Shown here: positions 30,165 to 40,138 of the stretch, piece after piece
Layout of the letters: each line of letters opens with the position of its first letter
Position numbering within the stretch: the first letter of the stretch is position 1
Origin: Nitzschia sp. pyKryTriq1
Lineage: Eukaryota > Bacillariophyta > Bacillariophyceae > Bacillariales > Bacillariaceae
Assembly (NCBI GenBank): GCA_956465555.1
Contig: OY101128.1
Location: 434,001 to 498,000 of the forward strand
Reading direction: 5' to 3'
Length of the DNA: 64,000 bases
Translations under genes and position numbers: made by a program
Notes under the pieces: generated by a model
Seen by the model: only the letters and a program-made list of their open reading frames with translations
Databases searched by the model: none
What the model was told of the DNA's origin: nothing

Positions 30165-32353
30165 ATGACTACTGCACCACCCGCCGACGCTGTTGCTACT
30201 ACCGGTAGTGCTAACATGCACCTCCCCACTCCTGCTGTTGCGAGATCCGCGAAACGGAATTGCCGTCGGATATTATTATCACCCTTTTTGATTTCCTTTT
30301 TGAGCTTTTCCTTGGTAGGATGCTGTTCCAGCGAAGCCTTGGTGAGCAGCTCGACCAGCTTTTTACCGCGTTCGCTTTGGATGCGAGGCGGGTCGGAGGG
30401 AACCAAGCAACAGCAGCAGTCGAACAAGAGCCCCAGTTTGACATGTGTTCTGCAAGTCCCTCGCTCCTCTACTGCCAAGATGGGTGGTCGAAATAATAAC
30501 GATCAAGGGGAACCCAACGGTAGCACTGTCAACGGCAAGAAGAAAAGTGCCGTGAGTGGCGCTGCCTCCGCTACGGACACTATCGCCTTTCTTCCAAAGC
30601 GAAAGAATGGCGTTAACAGCAAGCAGAATGGCACCTCCAAACGCAACGGGGCAAGCAAAATCATGACCAACGAGGAGATCAACTTTATGGATGTCCCCAT
30701 TCCGGCGAGTTTTGTTGCGGAAACCAACCTCCCCACCGATGTCGGTCAATTTCGCCTGCGGGCGTACCGCACGGCAAAAGCCAGCAACGAATTTACTGGC
30801 AACGAACCCTGTGTCATTTACTCCACGGACAAGCCTCCTTTCGGAGACACCAATGGAGAATTCAGCGAAGATGTGCCCGTACGCATCCACGATCAATGCT
30901 TGACGTCGGAAGTCTTTCGCAGCCAACGGTAGGTATTTTTGTCACATCTCATCACTCATCGGAACATGGTATACAACAATGTATGTTGATCGATTGATCT
31001 CACACTTTTTTCTACTTTATTTCTCGATCAGGTGTGACTGTAAGGAACAATTGAAAATGGCTTTGGAATATATTTCTGACAATGGAGGCGCCATTATTTA
31101 TTTGCAACAAGAAGGCCGCGGGATTGGTTTGGCCAACAAGGTGGCTGCCTACTCCTTGCAAGATGACGGAATGGACACGGTTGACGCCAATTTGCATTTG
31201 GGTTTTCCAGAGGACGCCCGTCAATACGGTGCTGTCCCCAATATTCTAAAAGACATGAAGATTGGAAGTATTCAACTCATGACCAACAATCCTCGAAAGG
31301 TCCAACGCCTCCGTGCCTTGGGTGTGGAAATTTCCCAAACTTTGCCCATGGTCGTCCCGAAAACCAACAAATACAATCACCGTTATTTGGAGGCCAAGCA
31401 TCAGCGAATGGCGCATACCAACCTGTCGCCTCTCTTTGTGAAGAACGGAAATATGGTCCCCAAGAGAATGAGTTTGACTGAGGAATACGTGACGGAAGGA
31501 GAAGAGATGGCAGCCAACGCCGTCCAAGTGTCTTTGACAGCGAACAACACCACTACCGTAATTGATTTGGACCAAGTCGAAACAAACAACGACGAAGAAG
31601 AAGCAGGTGTGATTGCACGAGAAGACGGATATTGCTTTGGGCGTCAATCGGTCGAAGATGCGATCGCGGCTGTCCGAGATGGGAAAATGGTAGTTGTGGT
31701 CGATGACATGAACCGCGAAAACGAAGGAGATCTCATCATGGCGGCAGATGCTTGTACACCGGAAGATATGGCAAAGATTGTTCGATACTCGAGTGGCGTG
31801 ATTTGCATCGCCTTGGAAGGCAAACGTATGGATGAATTGAATTTACCACCGATGCTCGTGAATAATGAAGACCCCAAGGGTACCGCGTTTACCGTAACTG
31901 TCGATGCAACCAAGGAACATGGTACGTCGAAAGAGTTTTTTTAACGTTGCAGAAGTTGTTCCATTCCTCATCCTTCTTCTTTTTCTGTTAGGCATTACGA
32001 CGGGTATCAGCGCTACTGACCGCGCCAAAACCGTAAATTTGTTGGCAGACCCAAACTCCAAGCCCACCGACTTTTCCCGCCCCGGGCACATTTTCCCACT
32101 ACGGTCAAGAGAGGGGGGCGTATTGACTCGTGATGGACACACCGAGGCGGCGGTGGACCTTTCCGTATTGGCAGGCCGTGGATCAGCGGGCATCTTGTGT
32201 GAGATAGTTTCGGAAGAACATCCGACAGAAATGGCCAGGCTACCAGAATTGAAGCGATTTTGTCGACAACATGGGTTCGTACTGACAAGTATCGTGGATA
32301 TTGCACAGTATCGACGAGACCAGGCGAAACTGGACGAAAATTTGAGCATATAA
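30165..32353 (+). CDS. Bifunctional riboflavin enzyme: GTP cyclohydrolase II then DHBP synthase
   Basis: Both entry reactions of riboflavin synthesis sit on one chain: GTP to the pyrimidine precursor, and ribulose 5-phosphate to 3,4-dihydroxy-2-butanone 4-phosphate. Three exons (30165-30928, 31032-31921, 31992-32353) encode 671 aa from ATG 30165. A hydrophobic signal ([20 protein letters not shown]) near residues 38-57, then SSEALVSS, suggests plastid targeting; the signal starts unusually far in. GCHII (about 190-410) has the zinc cysteines in [20 protein letters not shown] and the catalytic run [25 protein letters not shown] (about 460-665) has [40 protein letters not shown] and [18 protein letters not shown]. 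Bacterial and plant fusions have DHBPS first; here the order is reversed. Both active sites look intact. Confidence 0.93.
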
Positions 32354-32511
32354 TACGGCAGAGAGCTACGAAAGGAAAGCAAGAACAGGCTGAAGCAGTG
32401 GCGGTTTGTCAAACAACAAGAAATGATAACAAGTGAAACAATAGAAAATGCATTTGATTGAATTTCGTATCCACCTGTCGGCATTGCAGATCATCTTCTA
32501 ATATCCAGCTG

Positions 32512-32519
32512 TGACGTCA
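32512..32519. promoter_or_regulatory. TGACGTCA (CRE-type bZIP site)
   Basis: Perfect palindrome 159 bp after the riboflavin gene stop and about 1 kb before the next start. Two TGACGT half-sites follow within 90 bp. Which gene it would serve is unclear. Confidence 0.35.
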
Positions 32520-32710
32520 TCATCGTCAAACCGTACTTCTACCGTATCATACCGTACAAGTTATAAGTGCGCGCGACTCCTCCGGGTTGACGTTTGACGT
32601 ACCGTACACCGTACATGGCTCGACAGCCAGCCAGACGGAGGCAGAAGGAGCTTCTGATGGAAGGCGCACGCCGGTACAAGTACTGTACCACACTCTAGTA
32701 CCGGTATGTA

Positions 32711-32774
32711 GTGCTGTACCTGGTACAGCACGCAATAAATGCTATACTACGTAAGTGGCTGACGCCACTTACGT
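32711..32774. repeat. Two adjacent hairpins
   Basis: GTGCTGTACC (32711-32720) pairs with GGTACAGCAC (32722-32731) over one base. ACGTAAGTGGC (32749-32759) pairs with GCCACTTACGT (32764-32774) over TGAC. CCGGTATGTAG occurs directly before the first and again just after the second. The first hairpin contains GTACCTGGTAC. Confidence 0.85.
32716..32726. repeat. GTACCWGGTAC palindrome, copy 4
   Basis: GTACCTGGTAC, the T-centred form, inside the first hairpin of this intergenic region. Confidence 0.8.
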
Positions 32775-33518
32775 GCCGGTATGTAGCAAAAGATCGCTTC
32801 AATCATTTTTTGACATACTGTAGACTTCTCCGATTGGATGATGATTCCATGTTGTGTTTTGTGTTCCTTCCTGCCTGATTCTTCAATCTTCGGACAATCT
32901 ACTTCGTTCGAACAAAATTCTAATCTTGCTTCTCTCATGCACTAACTGGCGAAGGGCATGGGAAATTGAGACAATCACATTCTTCTCTGTTCGAATACAT
33001 TACAGTACGACTAGAGAGATATAAGCCACCTTCATTGGTGACGTATTAATACCTGTCGACGCATGGTCGGTCGGTCGTCGATAAATAACAGACTGCAAGG
33101 TCGCCAATTTCCACTTAGGGACCTATCTATTAGCACTTGAAACTTCTTTCTTGCTGGCGGGTCGGTTCAACTATTTCCTCTATTCGTAGTGGGCGAATTA
33201 ACGAACCGACCGGTACAGGTACAGTACATACGAAATAGGAATTCCTGGCGACCCGAAGCTCCGGCAGTTGCAGAAGCTCGCAAGTTCAAGAATAGTGCGG
33301 ATAAACTACAAACTGCTTTCTACTAACTACTGTACAAGTACCGGTAATCCAAAGAAGCACACCTACAGTACATCTGCTCTACTGTACGTACCGCTCGTTC
33401 GCTCGTCACAACATACATCATTACAGCACCGGTACTTGTAGTCTTGTTGTCTCCCTCCACAACATCCTACCAGTCTACTACTCTTCTATCACTTCGGAAA
33501 ATATCCAGTCAATCAACA

Positions 33519-34346
33519 ATGAGCTTCGAGACAACACAATCACCGACCTGTCGCATACCAACGTCGGATTCTATAGTCACATCCGAGGCTTTGGAGCGAA
33601 TCATCCTCGATCAAAATAATCAAGCCACCAAGTCCCGAAAGCGCGTTCGTTTCGATGCAGATGATCAGAACACAAGGCGGATGAAGGTCCGGGTGGCCGG
33701 TAGTGTATCTCGTTCCACAAACATGGTACATGAGGACGAATACAGCACCTGGTACCAAAAGAGTCACTTGAGAGAAAATCTCCAACAATCGAAACTCATT
33801 GCTACAACTTTTGCCCTTCAGAGTTCCGTGGACCATGAGGTCAAGACCTACTCGGAAACTCTGGCTTCTACGTACGCCAGTTGCGCCGTTGATTCCGACG
33901 AAGGTTTGGAAGTCTCGGAGTACTTTGCACAACACCTTGCTCTTGTTTCAAACATCGAACATACGTCGGTAAACGGGGAATCTGCCCGTGGGCTAGAAAA
34001 GATAGCCGTACCCAGTGTTGGAAGAGAGGCCCTGCGACGCAGGAACGAAGTTATTTGCAATGTCCTCCTTGCGCAGGAAGCTTTAAATCTACATACTTCT
34101 TTCAATGATAGACATGAAATGATACGGCTGATATCAGAAGAGCAATCGAGATGTGCCAGAAACTTTGCGAAGTCCTTGGGTACGTCTGACGCAGTGTCTG
34201 CGTTGATGGAGTACGGATCAAGTTCCATAAACACTGTCGCAGTAGAAGAGTCACATAATCTTCCAACGAAAGCTGAAGATACCCTCTACAAGCCATCTAT
34301 GAGCTTGCTATCCATATGCAACTCTCAGAACAGCATGGCTGTGTAA
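33519..34346 (+). CDS. Small protein with PP1-docking motif, diatom type
   Basis: 275 aa, single exon. ATG 33519 (MSFETTQSPTCRIPTSDSIV) is the first true ATG; upstream in-frame codons are only TTG. Near residue 42 the segment KSRKRVRFDADD carries a good RVxF protein phosphatase 1 docking motif (KRVRF). About 40 residues later comes EDEYSTWYQKSHLRENLQQS. This RVxF-then-WY pairing recurs in many short diatom proteins of unknown role. The C-terminal half is helical, with basic turns (GREALRRRNEVICNVLLAQE and RLISEEQSRCARNFAKSLGT). There is no signal peptide or membrane segment. A PP1 regulatory or targeting subunit is a reasonable guess and nothing more. Confidence 0.7.
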   Translation: MSFETTQSPTCRIPTSDSIVTSEALERIILDQNNQATKSRKRVRFDADDQNTRRMKVRVAGSVSRSTNMVHEDEYSTWYQKSHLRENLQQSKLIATTFALQSSVDHEVKTYSETLASTYASCAVDSDEGLEVSEYFAQHLALVSNIEHTSVNGESARGLEKIAVPSVGREALRRRNEVICNVLLAQEALNLHTSFNDRHEMIRLISEEQSRCARNFAKSLGTSDAVSALMEYGSSSINTVAVEESHNLPTKAEDTLYKPSMSLLSICNSQNSMAV

Positions 34347-35563
34347 GCAGAATCCAACCAGAGTACACCTTCTAGCTAGCATTGAACAATACAACTTATG
34401 TTGGTGCGAATCATCTAGTCATTTTGACTTCGGTAGCAAAGGAATATTGCAATTCAAGAGCAGCTGCTACACCCGTTAGAGCTGGCGGTAACGTATACTT
34501 GTAGTCTACTGCTTATACCATCGAGTACTTGATGTACACTGGAGCTCGCACATTATTTGAGTTTGCTCTACCGGTACTCTAGTAGAGTAGCGAGCAAAAC
34601 AAAAGCAACGTACTGTTAGCTCTCTACTCCTATTCCATTAGAGAGCAGCCCGCCCTTCTTGTACTTCGTCTTTCGTGGTCTGCTACCGGTAGTAGACTAC
34701 AAGCTACCGGAGTAGAGTCGAGAAAGCGAGAGCGAAAGCAAAGCTACAACTACTAACTTCCGGTACGAATACTAGTTGTTGAGAAATCGTGAGAAGCACA
34801 GATCGCTTCCTCCCCGTCATCCATGGCGTTATTGCACGGACGGAGTAATTTTTGCGTTCTTCAATACTGACTGTACGTTATGTGTCATATGCATGAGTAG
34901 GTTGAAGTCCCAAACCCCCGCACAAATCCGAACCCGAAACGAGCGAGAGGCAAAAAGTAGACTACGTAGACCCTACAGTACTACCGGTACTTCGACCGTA
35001 GTATATTATCGTACGAGTAAAGCAGCGGAAAAGTGGCAAAAGTCCAGTCTAATTTAGTTAAAACTCTACTCAACGCTTGGGGCCATCGAAAACGGGAAAC
35101 GGGAAACGGCGAACCGGATTTCCGCTTTTCCCGTTCCCCGTTTCCAGTCAGTGGAAGAAATAGCCTAAAGGGTCTACCTTGACGGTCGTGAGCGACTTCC
35201 ACAGACAGTATCCATACTCGCTCCTCTATCTAGAGTAGAGGTAGTACTACTAGTAGTACTCGTAGACGACTCCTCCCTCCGAAGTTTACCCCCCTCCGTT
35301 GACTGCCAGGATGACTGATCATACTGGTAGCTGTAGTAGTTGAGTAGTAGATATCACAAAAGTTATGAATTCAGTATTAGTTGGATAAAACTGCTCTAGA
35401 GATCAGTAGCAGCAGTGTTGGTATTGTATTGAATAGATCACGCGTATTTCTCCGGAGTAAATCGTTTCCTCTTTGTAACAGGAACGAAAGCAAACGCCCT
35501 TCCCCATCATGTGCAAACTCATTTTCTCTTTGTAAAAGGAACAAAAGCAAACGCCCTTTCATA
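34347..35563. other. Convergent intergenic region with repeats
   Basis: Contains TACCGGTA octamers (near 34570, 34685, 34980), an imperfect inverted repeat at 35088-35145 and the start of a tandem repeat at 35469. Frames of 60-100 codons here have no support. Confidence 0.55.
35088..35145. repeat. Imperfect inverted repeat
   Basis: GAAAACGGGAAACGGGAAAC on the left faces CTTTTCCCGTTCCCCGTTTC on the right across about 15 bases. Most of a 20-bp stem can form. Confidence 0.7.
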
Positions 35564-35575
35564 TCATGTGCAAAA
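35469..35575. repeat. Tandem 57-bp repeat at the end of the STAND gene
   Basis: Two units (from 35469 and 35526) share CTCTTTGTAA, AAGCAAACGCCCTT and ATCATGTGCAAA with a few substitutions. The second unit covers the stop codon of the minus-strand gene at 35564. Confidence 0.85.
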
Positions 35576-38500
35576 GCTGACACCGGAGTGCAAGGACTCG
35601 ACCTCGGTCGAAGTCTCACTCGTGCTATCGAGAAGGTCATCGTGATGCGACAGCTTTGACGAGCGACCTTCAAAGAGACCCCCCATGTCTTGTCCAGTAA
35701 AGGCCAGATTCATGGCGTCACCCGTGCAATCTTCTGGGTGCTGCGAACGACCTCGGTTGCTACTCGTGACAGCTATCCCGGCGGAAATCGATTTCTTGTA
35801 TTCTTCAAAACAATGTGGAAATTGATGCTCCAACAAAGTCACCTTGGCACCAGCACCCCACTCATTGTACAGAGCAATCGCCCGGGTCATGTAATAGGTT
35901 CCGTATTCTTCGTCGCCGCCCATTTCGACCGGTGTTTCCAAGAAGTGTAGCGCCGCACTTTCGTTGGCCATCGCCGCAAAGTTGGGTAGGCCAGATCGAG
36001 CGCAGACGCGTATAGCGTCATCGTAAGCGTCCTTGCTGAGTGACTTTTCCGCTTGTAGTAGGGTGAGCATCGGATAGGCATTGATCGAACTGTTCTTGAC
36101 GGCTTCTTGGAAAAACTCTAGAGCAGCATTGCCCATTTTGAGATACTTTCGGGAACCCGTCTTTCGATGAAGCATAAAGGCTACCAAGCCCGTAAAGATT
36201 TGGCGCATGTAACTCCTCCCAATGTTGGGGTTGAAGACGGGATACTTGGACAATTCTTCCAACACTGTACGGCCGGTATTGGCATCACGAAACACGTAGG
36301 TCAGCATGAGCCGGAAGATACAAATATCCCGTAGAGTCATTTGACAGCCCTGCCCCTCGACTTGATCGAGAAGCTCCTCCTCATTCATCGCGGAACCCCT
36401 CAGTTCGGTTGGGTTGCGAGACTTTTGTCGCAAGTTCAAGATTGTCTGAAGAAAAATGGGAAACTGGACTTGCACAGCCGGCGTTACTCCAAACTGGCGT
36501 GATTCTCGCCCGTATGCTTCCATGTCTTTTTCAAGTGCAGCCAGTGGTAGACCTACCATAATGTAGGTATAGCCATAGCACATGGCGCCCGTCAAGGCGA
36601 ATTCCACGTCTCCAGTCGTGATCCCTATTTTGTACACTTGCGTGAAGGGCTCCAACAGTGAGGGAAACGGGCGCCTTAACGGAATCATAGAGCAATGGAC
36701 CATGCACAAAACACGGGCATAGTTCGGACCTGGCTTGGAAGTCAAACGTATCAACAGCTGGTGGGCAAGATCACCGTAAGTAAACGCGACTTCGTGTTCA
36801 CTTTCCTTTCTGAAGGCAAACCCATACGATGCCATAGCAAGCGCAGAGTACGTATTGATGCCATAAGTCGAAGATAGATAGAACGATCGGAGAGCCACTA
36901 GTTTGGTAAAGTTGGATTCCATCGCCATGGCGGCAAAAAAGGCCAGCTTGCCCAGAAATAAGGATATGCAAATCGCTCGTTTGTCTTTCATGAGAGACAT
37001 ATGCATTAGATCCTGAAGACGCCCATTTGGCAATGCCTTGCGGAGTTGCCGCTTCTCGATCGCGATCTGGAATTTGTTGGGATTCGTGGGAATGTTGACG
37101 CCATAGGTTTTCAGAATCTCCAGACACATTTTCGCGCCTCCTTTGAAATCACGTCCCTTGCCATTGGCGGTGATTTCCAACAAGCAAGCTTGAGCACGGA
37201 ACTTGTCTTCGTTTGTCTTGGTCTTTTCGAAAACTTGATCAATAGCTGCCTTGGCTTTTTCTTGGTGCCCTACGGTATACTCCATTTCCAACAAATTGTT
37301 GTACAAGTCCAGCGACAAATCGTAATGATCCACCCACATATCCATATCTTTGTATCTATCAGAAACATCAAGCATAGTGAAGGACTCCAATAGTCCGGAG
37401 GCTGGAGACTTCGAAAGTTTGACGGAAAGACTTGGTTTGCCCCGTACGGGCGGTGAACAAGCTGGCAGGGAGCCCAAGCTCTTCGTGCTGGCTATCATTT
37501 TGGCAGTACGTGAGTTGGCGGACGTGCGAGCCACCTCGACGCTCTTGGCGGGCTTGAGTAAACTTCGATTCTTCCCCGTAGCTTTCAGGAGATCAATCCC
37601 GGCACACAATAGATCGATCGCTGGATAAAAGGCCGACTTTGCGATCGAAAGTCGGGCTGCCTTGAGGTTCAATCTTGCCAAGTCAACACGCATGTTCTCT
37701 CCCGCCTCAAACAAAAGCACAGTCGGTACACGATTCAGTTGATCGACCGCCAAGTAAACGAGATAGTCTTGTTTCAAACCATATAGGCCACTTGTGGTGG
37801 GTATGTCGGAGGATTGCGAGGAGATGATCTCCAACAATAGTTTACCCAACTCGAGCCGTATCTCATCCAGCTCGTAGGCGTCGTCAAATAAGGAAGCAGC
37901 TGCTTGTTGAAGCTTTTCGTGTGAGAAGGTATAATATTCCACAGAAACTCCATCGTTGCCACCCTTTTGAATAACATCAAAGTCAACTAGCTCCCTGAGA
38001 GCGTCGTCGACTTTGATCGAGACATCATTCAGGCGAAAATATTCTTTCAAAATCACGAGAGGGAATCGCGAACCCAAGCAGGATGCTACCTTGAGGACTT
38101 CTCGGATCCTTGGGTGCAACTTACGCATACACGAGGCCACCATTTCAGCCACTTCGTTGGAGACAATAGATGTCGCCTGTCGAACCTCGCTAGCATCCTT
38201 CCACTCCCACTTCACAGTATTAAAGGAGAATGTGAGCAGATCTTGTCGCTGCAGAAGCTTGATGAACTGTTCCACAAAGAGCGGGTTGCCGCCTGTCTTT
38301 TCTTGGATGACTTGTACCAAGGCCAGAGTTTCCTCCGGGGGTCTATGAACGAGCTGGGAAAAGATTCCGTTCAATTCAGCCAGAGTAAAGTTCTGCAGAG
38401 GAAGACTGAAGACTCGACCTTCGGCTTGATCCGACAGATGTAGTGACTGCAGGTGCGCTGTGACCGCATGAGGCGAGGAAAGGTCCTCCTGAATGTCTTC

Positions 38501-39262
38501 ACTACGGTAGGTCGATATCAACAAGAGGCCTGCGATGTTCTCGTTGACAAGAAATCCAACAAGTTCCAAACTCTTGGTGTCCGCCCACTGCACATCATTA
38601 CAAAGAAAGACGATCACTCTCGATTGCTCTTGACTCATGAATCTAAGAAGTTTGTAGATCAACGTTCGAAGCCGTTCGAAGCTTCTTCGATGGTCGACTG
38701 GTTCCTTGAAACTACTCCAGGAACCCGCCGATTGGCTACCCAGACTTGCAAACGATTTGGAAGAAGCAGACGAACTTGAGGAGGCTACACTGGAGGTGCT
38801 GTCACCAGTGGCTGAGCTCTTGGATAGCTTGTAGAGACTGGGTAAGAACTGCCGCAAACTAGCTTCATCCTGCGACTCGTTCTTGCAGAACGTCTGGATC
38901 TGGGTGAGTCCTTTGGGAGATTTCGCCCACTCTTCACATAAATCATTAAATCCTTGAGTAATAGCAGCGAACGGCTGAGACGATTGGATCTGATCAAACT
39001 TGGTTGACACAAAGAAGGAGGCCGACCTAGCAACCAGGTCTAGATCTCCGGTATCAGGAGTTGTACTCGCACTGGTGGCACTCAGTCGATCCCACGGGCG
39101 GGATGTCACCAACGCGGTCTTTCCAGTGCCGGATCGACCATGCACCGTCACGTAAACGCCTTCGTTCCGACTCCGTTCAAAATATTCGTGCAACGCTTTC
39201 TTTTCTGCTTCTCGGCCATAGCAATCGCTAGAAGTTAGGAGCGAGATTGAGGTATTTGGCAT
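35564..39262 (-). CDS. STAND-type ATPase (AAA_16) with TPR-like helical tail
   Basis: 1232 aa, single exon with a clear ATG. The N-terminus reads CYGREAEKKALHEYFERS, the FGRE-type entry of AAA_16/STAND ATPases. The Walker A loop GRSGTGKTA (42-50) and a Walker B-like RVIVFLCNDVQWADTKSLEL near residues 215-235 follow. The sensor and winged-helix region has TGGNPLFVEQFIKLL and HPRIREVLKVASCLGSRFPL. From about residue 500 the chain is helical and TPR-like (AKAAIDQVFEKTK, FRKESEHEVAFTYGDLAHQL), ending in a Ser/Thr-rich tail. Relatives include bacterial kinase- or cyclase-linked ATPases and many diatom signalling proteins, where the cassette is often fused to a kinase or cyclase. No such partner domain is present here. 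It is probably a cytosolic signal-switch ATPase with unknown input. Confidence 0.85.
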   Translation of the reverse strand: MPNTSISLLTSSDCYGREAEKKALHEYFERSRNEGVYVTVHGRSGTGKTALVTSRPWDRLSATSASTTPDTGDLDLVARSASFFVSTKFDQIQSSQPFAAITQGFNDLCEEWAKSPKGLTQIQTFCKNESQDEASLRQFLPSLYKLSKSSATGDSTSSVASSSSSASSKSFASLGSQSAGSWSSFKEPVDHRRSFERLRTLIYKLLRFMSQEQSRVIVFLCNDVQWADTKSLELVGFLVNENIAGLLLISTYRSEDIQEDLSSPHAVTAHLQSLHLSDQAEGRVFSLPLQNFTLAELNGIFSQLVHRPPEETLALVQVIQEKTGGNPLFVEQFIKLLQRQDLLTFSFNTVKWEWKDASEVRQATSIVSNEVAEMVASCMRKLHPRIREVLKVASCLGSRFPLVILKEYFRLNDVSIKVDDALRELVDFDVIQKGGNDGVSVEYYTFSHEKLQQAAASLFDDAYELDEIRLELGKLLLEIISSQSSDIPTTSGLYGLKQDYLVYLAVDQLNRVPTVLLFEAGENMRVDLARLNLKAARLSIAKSAFYPAIDLLCAGIDLLKATGKNRSLLKPAKSVEVARTSANSRTAKMIASTKSLGSLPACSPPVRGKPSLSVKLSKSPASGLLESFTMLDVSDRYKDMDMWVDHYDLSLDLYNNLLEMEYTVGHQEKAKAAIDQVFEKTKTNEDKFRAQACLLEITANGKGRDFKGGAKMCLEILKTYGVNIPTNPNKFQIAIEKRQLRKALPNGRLQDLMHMSLMKDKRAICISLFLGKLAFFAAMAMESNFTKLVALRSFYLSSTYGINTYSALAMASYGFAFRKESEHEVAFTYGDLAHQLLIRLTSKPGPNYARVLCMVHCSMIPLRRPFPSLLEPFTQVYKIGITTGDVEFALTGAMCYGYTYIMVGLPLAALEKDMEAYGRESRQFGVTPAVQVQFPIFLQTILNLRQKSRNPTELRGSAMNEEELLDQVEGQGCQMTLRDICIFRLMLTYVFRDANTGRTVLEELSKYPVFNPNIGRSYMRQIFTGLVAFMLHRKTGSRKYLKMGNAALEFFQEAVKNSSINAYPMLTLLQAEKSLSKDAYDDAIRVCARSGLPNFAAMANESAALHFLETPVEMGGDEEYGTYYMTRAIALYNEWGAGAKVTLLEHQFPHCFEEYKKSISAGIAVTSSNRGRSQHPEDCTGDAMNLAFTGQDMGGLFEGRSSKLSHHDDLLDSTSETSTEVESLHSGVSFCT

Positions 39263-40138
39263 CTTGATGAATCAAATTGTGCGTGTACTTGGATGAATGA
39301 TCGAGTACTCGAGAAAGTGAAAGAAGGGGAAGGATGGGAAGAGAGTTCTCACTGCAGTGAAGGTTTATGGAGTTCGAAATCCGAATACTGTACTGTTGAC
39401 TGTTGAACGTTTGTTTAGTAGCGAACTGCATGCAAAATGCACTTCTCGCTCGGCGAGCATGCTGCATGCGCATTTCAGAAGATTTACCGGTATCGCACCC
39501 ATCATCGCGCGGCGGAGAGCCGTGCGAGGTTTGGAAATTTGATGGAACAGAATTCGAATACCGAATATTTAAATGGGGATCGCTCAATAATATTTAAATG
39601 AAACCAAATCATTTAATGAACTTTCATTTAATGGTTTGATCTAGGGCATATTCCAACTCAAAACTGCATGCATGTTTCGTTGGATTTTCATATTCTCGCA
39701 CAGTTAGTAGTACCATACAAGTACTACAGTACTAAAAACGCGCGCGTTGTTGCGAGATGATGATGTTCTTGGTGGACAAAATTACTATTGGAAAATGCTC
39801 GTAGTACTACTAGTTCCCGACTGCACTCTAGTAGTAGTACTACTAGTAGTAGGCCACCACCATCCCGGAGCAAGCAACGACCATAGTGCCAAGTACTAAG
39901 GTAGTAGCACTCTACCTACTACCGGTAGTCCAGTCTAATACAACCAGCAAAAAACTGCTGTACTCTGGCTAGATCGAGCTGAAGCTGGTGGTGTGACGAC
40001 AACAACCAGTAGTAGTAAGGCAAGAATGATCAGTTCCAGCACCAACAAGGAGGGCGGGGGAACCACCAGCAGTCGCATCCAAGGGGGGCGTCCTCGTTGT
40101 TGTTATGCCCAGGCATTCGTTGTCAACACTAATCGGCA
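39263..40138. other. Intergenic region
   Basis: The promoter of the STAND gene lies here. It contains ATTTAAAT-rich sequence near 39570-39650, GCATGC palindromes at 39425-39475, and CTAGTAG/TACTAC runs at 39820-39930. No gene is supported. Confidence 0.5.

Larger units (their letters stand above)
32354..33518. other. Intergenic region with CRE and hairpins
   Basis: Holds TGACGTCA at 32512-32519, two TGACGT half-sites near 32588-32600, two hairpins at 32711-32774 and many GTAC words. It separates the riboflavin gene from the 33519 gene. No gene is supported. Confidence 0.55.
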
